Below are positions 9,001 through 18,640 of a stretch of DNA of 64,000 bases, one piece after another. The stretch covers positions 124,001-188,000 of the forward strand of contig NZ_RCVR01000009.1 of the NCBI RefSeq assembly GCF_016107305.1. Direction: 5' to 3'. Within the stretch, counting starts at the first letter, position 1. Every line of letters starts with the position of its first letter. The notes beneath the pieces were generated by a model that had not been told where the DNA came from, made no database searches, and saw nothing but the letters and a program-made list of their open reading frames with translations. The DNA is from Roseomonas sp. KE2513 (GTDB lineage Bacteria; Pseudomonadota; Alphaproteobacteria; Acetobacterales; Acetobacteraceae). Both the position numbers and the translations under genes were made by a program.

Positions 9001-9720
9001 TCAGTCCGCGGCGGCGAGCGCCGTCAGCGCGGCCGTGGTCGTCACCCAGCCGAAGAAGGTGCGCACGTTGAACACCGTCGCGTCGTGCACGAATCGCGGG
9101 CCGCCCTGCCAGCAGGCATCCTCCACCAGCACGGGCCAGAACTCGCGGTGGAAGGCCTCGCGCAGCGTGCTCTCGACGCAGACATTCGTCGCGACTCCGC
9201 AGAACAGGATGTCCCGGATGCCGCGGGCGCGCAGCATCATCTCAAGCGCCGTGCCGCTGAAGCCGCCGTAGCGGGGCTTTTGGACGAGGATGTCGCCGGG
9301 CGCGCGCTGCATCTCCGGCACCAGCGCGTAGTCCCAGGTGCCCTTGGCCAGCAGCGTGCCCTCAAGCTCCGGCCGCTCGCGCATGAGGCGCAGGGCGTTG
9401 GACTTCCAGTGGTTGGGAGAGCCGGGACCGCCGGCCTCGACCCCCTCGGCGTCCCAGCCGTTCTGGAACCAGACGATCTGGACGCCGAGCATCCGCGCCG
9501 CCGCCACCACCTGCACCACGTTGCCGATGACTGAGCGGGTGCCAGAGAGGTCGAAGCCTGCCTTGTCGAGATAGCCCTCCGCCGAGGCATAGGCGTTCTG
9601 CATGTCCACCACGATCAGCGCGGTGCGGGCGGGCAGGATCGGGAAGGCCTCGGGCTCGGCGGGCAGCAGGCGGTCGCCGGGGACGCGGGGGAGTTCCTGG
9701 GGGATGCGGTCGATCGACAT
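9001..9720 (-). CDS. rutB: RutB-like isochorismatase-family amidohydrolase
   Basis: A 239-residue cysteine hydrolase very close in motif layout to RutB, the (peroxy)ureidoacrylate amidohydrolase of pyrimidine ring breakdown. The catalytic triad is visible as Asp39 (VVDMQNAY), Lys148 (QKPRYGGF) and Cys181 (ATNVCVEST). Other RutB signatures are [16 protein letters not shown] and FNVRTFFGW near the end. No other rut gene is present. It is instead 52 bp downstream of an FAD monooxygenase on the same strand, so the real substrate may be another ureido or amide compound made by that enzyme. The family call is firm; the exact substrate is not. Confidence 0.85.
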   Translation of the reverse strand: MSIDRIPQELPRVPGDRLLPAEPEAFPILPARTALIVVDMQNAYASAEGYLDKAGFDLSGTRSVIGNVVQVVAAARMLGVQIVWFQNGWDAEGVEAGGPGSPNHWKSNALRLMRERPELEGTLLAKGTWDYALVPEMQRAPGDILVQKPRYGGFSGTALEMMLRARGIRDILFCGVATNVCVESTLREAFHREFWPVLVEDACWQGGPRFVHDATVFNVRTFFGWVTTTAALTALAAAD

Positions 9721-9772
9721 GCGGCCATGCTGCGCCGCGGGATGACCGCCGTCCAGGCGGCCACTTCTCTGA

Positions 9773-11041
9773 TCAGCGCGGGAGGGCCGCGTCCCCGAGG
9801 CGCGCGGAGAGGCTCGGGCGCGCGTTCAGCAGCACGGGGTCGAAGCCCGCCTTGCGCTTGTAGCCGAGCGCGATCTCCTCCAGCTCCGCCAGTGGCAGCA
9901 CCGCCTCCCGCCCGCCGACGGCCGCGAAGCCCGCCGGCGCCCGGCTCTCCGCGAGATCCAGCACGAGGTCCGGCCCCTGGCCGCGCGCGGCCTGCACGAG
10001 GGCGGCCGTGGCCGGGCGGCGCTCTTCCTCATAGGCCCGGAGGCCCGCCACCGCATTGCCCGTGCTCGCGAGGTGGAAGGCCAGGGTGCGGGCGTCGAGG
10101 ATTCCCTGAGAGGCGCCGTTGGAGCCGATCGGGTACATCGGGTGGGCGGCGTCGCCGAGCAGGGTCACGCGGCCGCGCGTCCATTCCGGCAAGGGGTCGC
10201 GGTCCACCATCGGGAACTCCCAGACATCCGGCGCGGCGCGGATCAGGGAGGGGACGGAGAGCCAGGGCCATTGCCAGTCCGCGAAATCGGGCAGGAAGTC
10301 CTCGATCCGGCCGGGGCGGTTCCAGTCCTCCCGCGCCCAGTGTGTGTTCGGGTCCATCCGCCTCTCGGCAATGAAGTTGACCAGCGCGGGGCGGTCCGCC
10401 GTCGCCTCGCGAATGGGGTAGCAGACGAACTTAAGATCGCTCGTCCCTGCCTGCACCATGGTCCGGCCGGTGAGATAGCCGGGATGCTCGGCCACCGCGC
10501 GCCACATCAGGCTGCCGTTCCAGCGGGGCGCGCCCTCATGCGGGTGCCAGGCGGCGCGGATGGCGCTGTGGATGCCGTCCGCGGCCACCACCACGTCGCC
10601 GCGCGCCGCGCCGCCGCCCTCCAGGTGCAGCACGGCGCTGTCAGCACCCGATTCGGCTGATATCCCGCGAGAGCCGAGATGGATGGCATCCCCCAGCCGC
10701 TCCCGCGCCGCCTCGAGCAGCAGCATGAAGAGGGTGCCGCGGTGGATGCTCACCTGCGGCCAGCGGTAGCCGGCGGTCAGGCCGCGGTCCTCGCGCCAGA
10801 CCTCCTCGCCGCGCCTCGTGGCATAGAGCAGCTCCCGCGTCGGGACGCCGGCCGCGAGGACGCGCTCGCCGAGGCCGAGTTCCGTGAGTTCCCGCACGGC
10901 ATGGGGCAGAAGGTTGATGCCGACGCCGAGCGGCTTGGGCATGGCGACGGCCTCGTGGACCTCTGCCTCAATCCCCGCCTGGTGCAGCGCCATGGCCAGG
11001 GTGAGGCCGCCGATCCCACCGCCCGAGATGATCACGCGCAT
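9773..11041 (-). CDS. FAD-dependent aromatic monooxygenase (PhzS/salicylate hydroxylase-like)
   Basis: A 422-residue group A flavoprotein monooxygenase. The Rossmann GxGxxG motif is at the N-terminus ([19 protein letters not shown]). The DG motif appears as [13 protein letters not shown] and the second FAD motif as [28 protein letters not shown]. The start at 11041 is preceded by GGAGGAG seven bases upstream, so the longer frame from 11074 is not used. It probably forms an operon with the RutB-like gene. The divergent MarR gene and its inverted repeat 46 bp upstream suggest induction by an aromatic ligand. The substrate is unknown. Confidence 0.9.
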   Translation of the reverse strand: MRVIISGGGIGGLTLAMALHQAGIEAEVHEAVAMPKPLGVGINLLPHAVRELTELGLGERVLAAGVPTRELLYATRRGEEVWREDRGLTAGYRWPQVSIHRGTLFMLLLEAARERLGDAIHLGSRGISAESGADSAVLHLEGGGAARGDVVVAADGIHSAIRAAWHPHEGAPRWNGSLMWRAVAEHPGYLTGRTMVQAGTSDLKFVCYPIREATADRPALVNFIAERRMDPNTHWAREDWNRPGRIEDFLPDFADWQWPWLSVPSLIRAAPDVWEFPMVDRDPLPEWTRGRVTLLGDAAHPMYPIGSNGASQGILDARTLAFHLASTGNAVAGLRAYEEERRPATAALVQAARGQGPDLVLDLAESRAPAGFAAVGGREAVLPLAELEEIALGYKRKAGFDPVLLNARPSLSARLGDAALPR

Positions 11042-11087
11042 GGCCGTCTCCTCCATTTTGCCGGATGTTGGCACCGCGCGAGGGAAG

Positions 11088-11102
11088 GTTCAACAGTTGA
11101 AC
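11088..11102. promoter_or_regulatory. Inverted-repeat operator for the MarR regulator
   Basis: GTTCAAC-A-GTTGAAC is a perfect 7+1+7 dyad. It overlaps the proposed TTG start of marR and ends 46 bp from the ATG of the divergent monooxygenase. MarR dimers bind inverted repeats of this size, often with TTCAAC/GTTGAA half sites. One site could control both directions. Binding is inferred. Confidence 0.75.
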
Positions 11103-11540
11103 GATGTGGGTGGGCCGGGCGGCCACGGGCTTCTGGCCGGCACGGTGTCATACGGGTTAAAGCGGGCCTATCGCCGAGTCATCCGCGACCTCGAAGAGGC
11201 ACTGCGCCCGCACGGCTTTACCCCGCCGCTGCTGGCAGCCCTTTCGCTCGTCGGGGCCAATCCCGGGATCGCCCCGGCGCATCTGGCGGAGGCCATGGGC
11301 CACGGCCGTTCCCGCGCGGCGCCCCTGCTCGACCGGCTGGAGGAGCGGGGATTGCTGGAGCGGCGGACCGGCGCCGACCGCCGCAGCCTGGAACTTCATG
11401 CCACCCCGGCGGGGCTGGACGCGCTCGGCCGGCTCCGCCCGCTGCTCGACGCGCATGAGGGGCGGATCACCGGTGGGCTGAGCGCGGCCGAGACCCAGGC
11501 GCTCGCCCGCCTTCTCGATCGGCTCGCGCCCGGCCAGTAA
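11097..11540 (+). CDS. MarR family transcriptional regulator
   Basis: A 147-residue winged-helix regulator. The DNA-binding part is visible as AHLAEAMGHGRSRAAPLLDRLEERGLLERRTGADRRSLELHAT split across about residues 55-100, with the wing at GADRRS. Family length is 140-150. I chose TTG at 11097 because AGGGAAGG lies eight bases upstream; an in-frame GTG at 11106 is the alternative. Frame upstream of this is antisense to the monooxygenase and is not coding. Its neighbour and operator suggest it represses the monooxygenase/RutB-like operon. Confidence 0.85.
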   Translation: MNDVGGPGGHGLLAGTVSYGLKRAYRRVIRDLEEALRPHGFTPPLLAALSLVGANPGIAPAHLAEAMGHGRSRAAPLLDRLEERGLLERRTGADRRSLELHATPAGLDALGRLRPLLDAHEGRITGGLSAAETQALARLLDRLAPGQ

Positions 11541-11562
11541 GCCGGGCGCGGCTCGGGCGGGG

Positions 11563-13500
11563 TTACCCCACGCGGTTGCCGATGAGGTCCTGCACCACGG
11601 TGGGGTCGGCGAGGGTGGAGGTGTCGCCGAGACTGTCCGTCTCGTTCGCGGCGATCTTGCGCAGGATGCGGCGCATGATCTTGCCCGAACGGGTCTTGGG
11701 CAGGCCCGGCGCCCACTGGATGGCGTCCGGGCTGGCGATCGGCCCGATCTCGCGCCGCACCCAGGCGACGAGCTCCTTCCTCAGCGCCTCGGTCGGCTCC
11801 TCATCGGCGTTGAGGGTGACATAGGCGTAGATGCCCTGGCCCTTGATCTCGTGCGGCATGCCGACGACGGCGGCCTCGGCGACCTTCGGGTGGGCCACCA
11901 GCGCGCTCTCGATCTCCGCCGTGCCCATGCGGTGGCCGGAAACGTTGAGCACGTCGTCCACACGCCCTGTGATCCACCAGTAGCCGTCCTCGTCGCGCCG
12001 CGCGCCGTCGCCGGTGAAGTACTTGCCGGGGAAGGTGGAGAAATAGGTCTGGACGAAGCGCTCGTGGTCGCGGAACACGGTGCGCATCTGGCCCGGCCAG
12101 CTGTCGGTGATCACGAGGTTGCCCTCGGTCGCCCCCTCCAGCGGCGCCCCCTCGTTGTCCACCAGCGCCGGAAACACGCCGGGCAGCGGCAGGGTGGCCG
12201 AGCCCGGCTTCTGCGCGACGGCGCCCGGCAACGGCGAGATGAGGATGCCGCCCGTCTCGGTCTGCCACCAAGTATCGACGACCGGGCAGCGCTCGTCGCC
12301 GACCACGCGGTAGTACCAGAGCCAGGCCTCGGGATTGATCGGCTCGCCGACGCTGCCGAGGATGCGGAGCGACTGGCGGGAGGTCCCCTTCACCGGCCCC
12401 TCGCCCTCCCGCATCAGGGCACGGATGGCGGTGGGGGCGGTGTAGAAGATGTTCACCCCGTGCTTGTCGATCACCCGCCAGAAGCGGCTGCTGTCAGGCC
12501 AGTTCGGCACGCCCTCGAACATGAGCGTCGTCGCGCCGTTCGCGAGCGGGCCGTAAACGATGTAGGTGTGGCCGGTCACCCAGCCCACATCGGCCGTGCA
12601 CCAGTAGACCTCACCCGGGCGATAGTCGAAGACCAGCTCATGCGTGAAGGAGGCCCAGACGGCGTAGCCGCCGGTCGTGTGCAGCACGCCCTTGGGCTTC
12701 CCGGTGGAGCCGGAGGTGTAGAGGATGAAGAGCGGGTCCTCCGCCCCCATCGGCTCGGGCGCGCACTCGGCGGATTGCGCGTTGCAGAGCGTCTCCCAGT
12801 CGTGGTCGCGCCCCTCCTGCATCTCCACCTTGCCCCCCGTGTTGCGGGCGACGATGACGGACTTCACCGTCGGGCAGGACTTCAGCGCCTCGTCGGCATT
12901 CGCCTTCAGCGGCACGGTGCGGCCGCCGCGCCGGCCCTCGTCGGCCGTGATCAGCAGCGTGCTCTCGCAGTCCTGGATGCGGCTGGCGAGGCTGTCTGGG
13001 GAGAAGCCGCCGAAGATGATCGAGTGGATGGCCCCCACCCGCGCGCAGGCGAGCATGGCGACGGCCGATTCGACGATCATCGGCAGGTAGATCGAGACGC
13101 GGTCGCCCCGGCGCACGCCGAGGGACTTCAGCGCATTGGCCAGCCGGCAGACACGGGCCAGCAGGTCACGATAGGTGACCTTCGTGTCCGAGTTCGGGTC
13201 GTCCCCTTCCCAGATGATCGCCACCTGGTCGCCGCGCCCGCCCTCCACGTGGCGGTCAAGGCAGGACTCGCTGATGTTCAGCACCCCGTCCTCGAACCAC
13301 TTGATGGAGACGTCGCCCTCGAAGCTCGTGTTCTTGATGCGGCTGGGCGCCTTCATCCAGGCAATGCGGCCCATCTCGCGGCGCCAGAAGCCCTCCGGGT
13401 CGCGCGCGGCCTCGGCCACCATCGCCTCGCGCCGGGCGGCATCGACGTGGCTGCCAGCGGCAATCTCGGGCTTCACGGGGATCAGGGTCTGGTCGGTCAT
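11563..13500 (-). CDS. acs: Acetyl-CoA synthetase (AMP-forming)
   Basis: This enzyme activates acetate to acetyl-CoA through acetyl-AMP in the cytoplasm. The length of 645 residues is standard. The AMP-binding signature is [18 protein letters not shown], the acetate pocket region reads [11 protein letters not shown], and the C-terminal domain holds the catalytic and acetylatable lysine in [15 protein letters not shown] (about Lys607). The N-terminal ACAS_N region is complete. It is convergent with marR, only 22 bp between stops. Confidence 0.98.
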   Translation of the reverse strand: MTDQTLIPVKPEIAAGSHVDAARREAMVAEAARDPEGFWRREMGRIAWMKAPSRIKNTSFEGDVSIKWFEDGVLNISESCLDRHVEGGRGDQVAIIWEGDDPNSDTKVTYRDLLARVCRLANALKSLGVRRGDRVSIYLPMIVESAVAMLACARVGAIHSIIFGGFSPDSLASRIQDCESTLLITADEGRRGGRTVPLKANADEALKSCPTVKSVIVARNTGGKVEMQEGRDHDWETLCNAQSAECAPEPMGAEDPLFILYTSGSTGKPKGVLHTTGGYAVWASFTHELVFDYRPGEVYWCTADVGWVTGHTYIVYGPLANGATTLMFEGVPNWPDSSRFWRVIDKHGVNIFYTAPTAIRALMREGEGPVKGTSRQSLRILGSVGEPINPEAWLWYYRVVGDERCPVVDTWWQTETGGILISPLPGAVAQKPGSATLPLPGVFPALVDNEGAPLEGATEGNLVITDSWPGQMRTVFRDHERFVQTYFSTFPGKYFTGDGARRDEDGYWWITGRVDDVLNVSGHRMGTAEIESALVAHPKVAEAAVVGMPHEIKGQGIYAYVTLNADEEPTEALRKELVAWVRREIGPIASPDAIQWAPGLPKTRSGKIMRRILRKIAANETDSLGDTSTLADPTVVQDLIGNRVG

Positions 13501-13620
13501 GGCGCTCCTCCGGGGCTTTGCCCTTCGAGTGCCATCGTCGCGCTCACGCGCGGGGCGTCAAGCGCCGGAAGCGGTGGGGCGGGGGGCCTTCCCTGCTCCG
13601 GCCGGCGGCTCACAACGGCA

Positions 13621-13644
13621 CAGGGAGGGCCGCGCCCCTCCCTG
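13621..13644 (-). terminator. Hairpin downstream of the small exported protein gene
   Basis: CAGGGAGGG (13621-13629) and CCCTCCCTG (13636-13644) pair in a 9-bp stem with a 6-nt loop, 11 bp past the stop of the small exported protein. There is no clear T run, so this may be a Rho-assisted or transcript-end stabilising hairpin. Confidence 0.45.
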
Positions 13645-13655
13645 GCCGGCCACCC

Positions 13656-13976
13656 TTAACGGTAGCGGTAGGCGTAGGGGCGCGGCGGACCGGCGAAGCG
13701 ACGCGGCGGACCGTAGTAGCGGCGGGCCTCCGGCCGGCGATAGTAGCCGGGCGGCGGGCGGCGCCAGTGGCCCCGGCCGCGGTAATAGCCGCGCGGCGGT
13801 CCGTAATACTGCACGGGGATGGCCTGAACCGGTGCTGCCGGACCCAGGACGGCGACGGCGGGCGCGACCTGGGCCTGCGCCGCAGGGGCGGCCGCCAGGA
13901 GCGGCGCGCCGAACAGCGCGCCCAGCACCAGGAACCGGCGTCCCCAGGAACCGAGACGAGCGAGACTGCCCTGCAT
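13656..13976 (-). CDS. Small exported Pro/Tyr/Arg-rich protein
   Basis: The product has 106 residues. It starts with a signal peptide (MQGSLARLGSWGRRFLVLGALFGAPLLAAA, cleavage likely after AQA near residue 35). The mature part is short and very rich in Pro, Tyr, Arg and Gly, with repeated units such as YYGPPRGYYRGRGHW, PPPGYYRR and YYGPPRRFAGPPR. AGAGGA lies about eight bases upstream of the ATG. Such basic PPxxYY tails occur in many exported proteins of Acetobacteraceae of unknown role, and a surface or cell-wall role is only a guess. It is upstream of acs on the same strand, 155 bp apart. Confidence 0.7.
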   Translation of the reverse strand: MQGSLARLGSWGRRFLVLGALFGAPLLAAAPAAQAQVAPAVAVLGPAAPVQAIPVQYYGPPRGYYRGRGHWRRPPPGYYRRPEARRYYGPPRRFAGPPRPYAYRYR

Positions 13977-14229
13977 TGTGCATTCCTCTCTTCGGGCGGG
14001 CCGAAAGGGCCCTCCACCTGAGCATTCAACGCGGGGAAACGGGCAGGGTGGCGACGGGAATGCGGCGCCAAGGGGGCTTTTCGTTACGCCTCGCGCGGTA
14101 ATGACCCCGGCTGGCGCACGGGAGGGCTCCCCCGCGCGCCACCCCTGGCCCCCGCGGCCCGGGAAAAATAGAAGGGAGCCCGCGGGGGCCACTTCCCGCC
14201 GCGCCTCGGTTTCAGGGATGGTCGCACGC

Positions 14230-15525
14230 ATGAAGGTTCTTCTGGTCGGCGGCGGCGGCCGCGAGCACGCCCTGGCGTGGAAGATCGCCCGCAGCCCGAC
14301 CCTCACGAAGCTCTGGTGCGCCCCGGGCAACCCCGGCATCGCCGCCCTGGCGGAGTGCGTGCCGATCGGGGCCGAGAGCATCGAGGCCCTCGTCGCCTTC
14401 GCGCGGGAGCGGGCGGTGGACCTCGTCGTCGTCGGCCCCGAGGCGCCGCTGACCCTGGGCCTGGCCGATACCCTCGCCGTCGCCGGCATCCCCTGCTTCG
14501 GCCCCAGCGCCGCCGCAGCCCGGCTGGAGGGGTCCAAGACCTTCACCAAGGAGGTGCTGGACGCCGCCCGCGCGCCCACCGCCGCCTGGGCCCGCTTCGA
14601 GGACCCCGCCGCCGCCCGCGACCATGTCCGCGCCCAGGGCGCCCCCGTCGTGGTGAAGGCCGACGGCCTGGCCGCGGGCAAGGGCGTGGTGGTGGCGGCC
14701 ACGGTCGAGGAGGCGGAGGCCGCCATCGCCGACATCATGGAAAGCCGCGTCCACGGCGAGGCCGGGGCCAGCGTCGTGATCGAGGAGTGCATGATGGGGG
14801 AGGAGGCCTCCTTCTTCGCCCTCTGCGACGGCACCCGCGCCATCCCGCTCGCCGCCGCCCAGGACCACAAGCGCGTGGGCGAGGGCGACACCGGCCCGAA
14901 CACGGGCGGCATGGGCGCCTACTCCCCCTCCCCCGCTTTCACGGATGCCATGCGCGACGAGGTGATGGCCCGCGTCGTGGAGCCCGTGCTGGCGGAGATG
15001 GCCCGGCGCGGCGCGCCCTTCCGCGGCGTGCTCTTCGTCGGCCTGATGCTGACCGCGACCGGCCCGCGCGTGATCGAGTTCAACGTCCGCTTCGGCGACC
15101 CGGAGTGCCAGGCGCTGATGCTGCGCCTCGAGAGCGACCTCCTCCCCGCCCTCGCCGCCTCGGCGGCGGGGGACCTTTCCGGCATCTCGCTGCGCTGGTC
15201 GGCGAACCCGTCGCTCGTCGTGGTGGTCGCGGCCCGCGGCTATCCGGGCCTCGTCGCCAAGGGCGAGCCGATCGGCGGGCTGGAGGCCGCGGCCAGCATC
15301 CCCGGCGTTCGCGTCTTCCACGCCGGCACCGCCCGCGGGCCGGACGGCTCGGTGGTAGCCTCGGGCGGGAGGGTGCTGGGCATCGGCGCCACCGCCCGCG
15401 ACCTCCGCGCGGCGCGCGAGGCCGCCTATGCCGCCGTGGACGCGCTCGACTGGCCCGGCGGCTTCTGCCGGCGCGATATCGCGCACCGGGCCCTCGGCGC
15501 CGCATCCCTGGGGGCGGCCTTATGA
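14230..15525 (+). CDS. purD: Phosphoribosylamine-glycine ligase (GAR synthetase)
   Basis: PurD joins glycine to phosphoribosylamine using ATP, the second step of purine synthesis. The protein has 431 residues and starts MKVLLVGGGGREHALAWKI, the family N-terminus. The ATP-grasp region contains VVVKADGLAAGKGVVVA, and the metal/substrate region contains HKRVGEGDTGPNTGGMGAYSP and FNVRFGDPECQ. An in-frame ATG four codons earlier (14218) is possible but would give extra residues not seen in the family. The gene is alone among purine genes here. Confidence 0.97.
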   Translation: MKVLLVGGGGREHALAWKIARSPTLTKLWCAPGNPGIAALAECVPIGAESIEALVAFARERAVDLVVVGPEAPLTLGLADTLAVAGIPCFGPSAAAARLEGSKTFTKEVLDAARAPTAAWARFEDPAAARDHVRAQGAPVVVKADGLAAGKGVVVAATVEEAEAAIADIMESRVHGEAGASVVIEECMMGEEASFFALCDGTRAIPLAAAQDHKRVGEGDTGPNTGGMGAYSPSPAFTDAMRDEVMARVVEPVLAEMARRGAPFRGVLFVGLMLTATGPRVIEFNVRFGDPECQALMLRLESDLLPALAASAAGDLSGISLRWSANPSLVVVVAARGYPGLVAKGEPIGGLEAAASIPGVRVFHAGTARGPDGSVVASGGRVLGIGATARDLRAAREAAYAAVDALDWPGGFCRRDIAHRALGAASLGAAL

Positions 15526-15550
15526 TCGCCGCGCCGACGGGGCGCGCGCC

Positions 15551-16477
15551 GTGACGGGCTCCACCGCCTCCATCCGCTGCGGGGACGACCTGCGGGGCCG
15601 GGTGCCCGGCACCTACTTCACCATCGCCGACCCGGTCTGCCAAGGCCCGGTGCACGGCGAGTTCCTGGAGGGCTACGTTTCCCGCCGCGCGGGCTTCGTC
15701 GCCGGCCACTACGCCCATGGCGCGGCCGCCGTCCGCGCGCGGCTGGGGGCGGAATACGCGGCGCTGCGCGAGCTGCCCCAGTACGACCGCGTGCTGCTCT
15801 GGTTCGAGCACGACCTCTGGGATCAGGCCGTGCTGATCCGCGTGCTCTCGGTGCTCGCGGGCTGGCCCGCACTGGCGGGGCGCCTCTGGCTGGTGCCCTC
15901 CGACGGCGAGCGCCCTTTCGCCGAGATGCCGCAGGACGAGCTGGAGTCCCTGGCCCCGCAGCCCCTCCCCTGGTCCACCGTCGAGGCCGGCGCCGAGGCC
16001 TGGGATGCCTTCGCGGCGGAGGATCCCAGCGCGCTCGACCGCCTCTCCCGCCGCGCCCTGCCCCTGCCGCACCTCGCCCGCGCCATGCGGCGCCACCTGC
16101 AGGACCTGCCCTGGGTGACTGACGGGTTGGGCATGACCGAGCGCCTCGTGATGCGCGCCGCGGCCGAAGGCGTCACCGGCGAGGGGCCGCTGATGCGCCA
16201 CCTGCGCGCTGCCGATCCGGTGTTCCACCTGACCGACCTCATCCTCCGCGACGTGGTGACGCGCCTCTCCACCGGCACGCGCCGGCTCCTCACGCGGGAG
16301 GCGCCGCACCTGCCCACAGCGCACGGCGCCGCCATCCTCGCGGGCGCAGCCCGCTATTCCCCGGGGCCGCGACACCAGGCGGGGGTGGTGGTCGGGCCGC
16401 GCGGCCGCTGGTGGTGGAACCCCCGCTCAGCCGGGGTGACGGACCGGCTTCCCGGACGTCCGGGCCTCTTCGGGTAA
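15551..16477 (+). CDS. DUF1835 domain-containing protein
   Basis: The product has 308 residues. The N-terminal part (ASIRCGDDLRGRVPGTYFTIADPVCQGPVHGEF) and the segment DRVLLWFEHDLWDQAVLIRVLS fit the DUF1835 family, whose function is not known. The rest is a helical domain with many charged residues. It starts at a GTG 25 bp past the purD stop, and no better start is in frame. It probably rides on the purD transcript. No catalytic motif is clear. Confidence 0.75.
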   Translation: MTGSTASIRCGDDLRGRVPGTYFTIADPVCQGPVHGEFLEGYVSRRAGFVAGHYAHGAAAVRARLGAEYAALRELPQYDRVLLWFEHDLWDQAVLIRVLSVLAGWPALAGRLWLVPSDGERPFAEMPQDELESLAPQPLPWSTVEAGAEAWDAFAAEDPSALDRLSRRALPLPHLARAMRRHLQDLPWVTDGLGMTERLVMRAAAEGVTGEGPLMRHLRAADPVFHLTDLILRDVVTRLSTGTRRLLTREAPHLPTAHGAAILAGAARYSPGPRHQAGVVVGPRGRWWWNPRSAGVTDRLPGRPGLFG

Positions 16478-16486
16478 GCGGCCCCT

Positions 16487-17119
16487 TCAGCAGCCGTGGA
16501 AGCCGCCGCCCGGCAGCGGCGCCAGTTCCAGGATGCCCAGCACGCGCGCGGGGCTGCCGGGCGAGACCACCGCCAGCGCCCCTTCCGGCAGCGCCTGGCC
16601 GCCGACCACCTCGCCGAGCGCCATGATCAGCGGCGTGCGATGCCCGACCAGCACCCGGTTCGCCCCCGCCGCCACGGGGGAGGAGAGCAGGCGGCGGTGC
16701 CCCTCGATCACCTCCGCCAGCCGCCCGCCGGCATAGTCGTCGGCCAGCAACTCGTCGGTGACGCGCACCTGGGCGGCGCCGAAAGCGGCCTCGGCCGTGT
16801 CGCGGGCGCGGAAGACCGGGCCCGCCAGCACCGGGGTTTCGACGGGGATCCCGAGTTCCTCCAGCCGCTGGCCGATCGACGCCGCCTGCCCGCGCCCTGC
16901 GCGGGAGATGTTGCGCTGGCCCTCGCGATCATCCACCCGGAAGGAGCGGTCGCAGGGCTCGCCGCGCGTGTCGGCGTGGCGGAGGAAGAGCACCAGCCCG
17001 CCCGCGCGCAGCCGGGCCACCAGCGCGTCACCCTCCCGCATGCCCGGCCGCAGAGGGGTGAGCTCGGCCGCCACGGCGGGCAGCGGGGCGAGGAGGAGGA
17101 GCAGCGCGCGCCGGATCAT
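16487..17119 (-). CDS. Exported histidine phosphatase family protein
   Basis: A 210-residue protein. It begins with a signal peptide (MIRRALLLLLAPLPAVAAEL). The phosphohistidine motif appears as LFLRHADT, in place of the usual LxRHGxT, and the second catalytic His is in RVLVGHRTPL. Acidic and basic residues between fit the SixA/phosphoglycerate mutase-like branch. Its substrate outside the cytoplasm is unknown. It is convergent with the DUF1835 gene, 9 bp between the stops, and divergent from thrC. Confidence 0.82.
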   Translation of the reverse strand: MIRRALLLLLAPLPAVAAELTPLRPGMREGDALVARLRAGGLVLFLRHADTRGEPCDRSFRVDDREGQRNISRAGRGQAASIGQRLEELGIPVETPVLAGPVFRARDTAEAAFGAAQVRVTDELLADDYAGGRLAEVIEGHRRLLSSPVAAGANRVLVGHRTPLIMALGEVVGGQALPEGALAVVSPGSPARVLGILELAPLPGGGFHGC

Positions 17120-17211
17120 CCGCGCATCCTGCCACGCCGCGCCGGCGAACGGGGCACCCATGCGCCCTTCCGCCATTCCGGCCGCCCCGGCTTTCCGCTA
17201 AGCCCCCGCCC

Positions 17212-18615
17212 ATGCGCTACGTCTCCACCCGCGGCGAGGCCGCCCCCCGCTCCTTCGAGGCCGTGCTCCTCGCCGGCCTGGCCGAGGATGGCGGCCTCTT
17301 CCTGCCGGAAACCTGGCCCACCCTTACCCCCGCCGAGTGGGAGGGACTGCGAGGCCTGCCCTATCCGGAGCTGGCCGCAGACATCATCTCCCGCTTCACC
17401 GGCAATACCTTCGAAGAGGGCGTCCTGCTGGCCATGTGCCGCGACGCCTATGCCGGCTTCAACACCCCGGCCGTGGCTCCTCTGGTGCAGCTCGACGAGC
17501 GCCGCTTCGCCCTCGAGCTGTTCCACGGCCCCACCCTCGCCTTCAAGGACTTCGCCCTCCAGCTCCTCGGCCGCATGTTCGACCACGTGCTGGCCCGGCG
17601 CGGGGAGCGCATCACGATCGTCGGCGCCACCTCTGGCGACACGGGCTCCGCGGCGATCGAGGCGTGCCGCGACCGCCGGAACCTCGACATCGTCATCCTC
17701 CACCCCGAGGGCCGGACGAGCGCGGTGCAGCGCCGGCAGATGACCACGGTGCTCTCGCCCAACGTGAAGAACCTCGCGGTTCACGGCGACTTCGACACCT
17801 GCCAGGACCTGGTGAAGGCCATGTTCAACGACGCGCCCTTCCGCGCGGAGATGAACCTCTCGGCCGTCAACTCCATCAACTGGGCGCGCATCGCGGCGCA
17901 GATCCCCTACTACGTTGCCAGCGCCCTCGCGCTCGGCGCGCCGGGCCGCGAAGTTGCCTTCAGCGTGCCCACCGGCAATTTCGGCAACGTCTTCGCCGCC
18001 TGGGCCGCGCGCGCCATGGGCCTGCCGATCTCCACCCTGATCATCGGCGCCAACCGCAACGACATCCTCGCCCGCTTCATCGGCGCGAACGACATGACGG
18101 CCCGGCCCGTGGCGCCCAGCCTCTCGCCGAGCATGGATATCCAGGTCTCCTCCAACTTCGAGCGCCTGCTCTTCGAGCTTCTCCACCGCGACGGCGCGCG
18201 CACGGCCGCCACCATGCGCGCTTTCCGCGAGACCGGCGCCATGCCGGTGCCCGACGCCGCCTGGCGCGAGGCGACCGCCCTCTTCCGCGCCCACGCGGTC
18301 TCGGACGAGGAAACGGTCGAGGAGATGCGCCGCCTGCACGCCCAGGGCTACGCCGCCGACCCCCATACGGCCGCCGGCACCGCGGCCAGCCACGCCAACC
18401 CGCCCGACAACCGCGCCACGCCGATCATCGTCGCCGCCACCGCCCACCCCGCGAAGTTCCCGGACGCGGTGGAAAAGGCGACGGGCACCCGCCCGGCCCT
18501 GCCGCCCCATATGGCGGACCTCTACGAGCGCGAGGAACGCTTCACGGTGCTGCCGAACGACCTTGCCTCGATCGAGGCCGCGGTCCGGGCCCATGCGCGG
18601 CGGAACGCGGCCTGA
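17212..18615 (+). CDS. thrC: Threonine synthase
   Basis: A PLP enzyme that turns O-phosphohomoserine into threonine. It has 467 residues, the size of the long (E. coli/yeast) class. The N-terminus MRYVSTRG and FEAVLLAGLAEDGGLFLPE are family hallmarks. The PLP lysine is Lys112 in PTLAFKDFALQLLGR. The phosphate-binding loop includes GATSGDTGSAA, and NFGNVFAAWAA lies further on. No other threonine-pathway gene is nearby. Confidence 0.97.
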   Translation: MRYVSTRGEAAPRSFEAVLLAGLAEDGGLFLPETWPTLTPAEWEGLRGLPYPELAADIISRFTGNTFEEGVLLAMCRDAYAGFNTPAVAPLVQLDERRFALELFHGPTLAFKDFALQLLGRMFDHVLARRGERITIVGATSGDTGSAAIEACRDRRNLDIVILHPEGRTSAVQRRQMTTVLSPNVKNLAVHGDFDTCQDLVKAMFNDAPFRAEMNLSAVNSINWARIAAQIPYYVASALALGAPGREVAFSVPTGNFGNVFAAWAARAMGLPISTLIIGANRNDILARFIGANDMTARPVAPSLSPSMDIQVSSNFERLLFELLHRDGARTAATMRAFRETGAMPVPDAAWREATALFRAHAVSDEETVEEMRRLHAQGYAADPHTAAGTAASHANPPDNRATPIIVAATAHPAKFPDAVEKATGTRPALPPHMADLYEREERFTVLPNDLASIEAAVRAHARRNAA

Positions 18616-18640
18616 GCAGCGGGGGCGCCGGTGACGCCTC

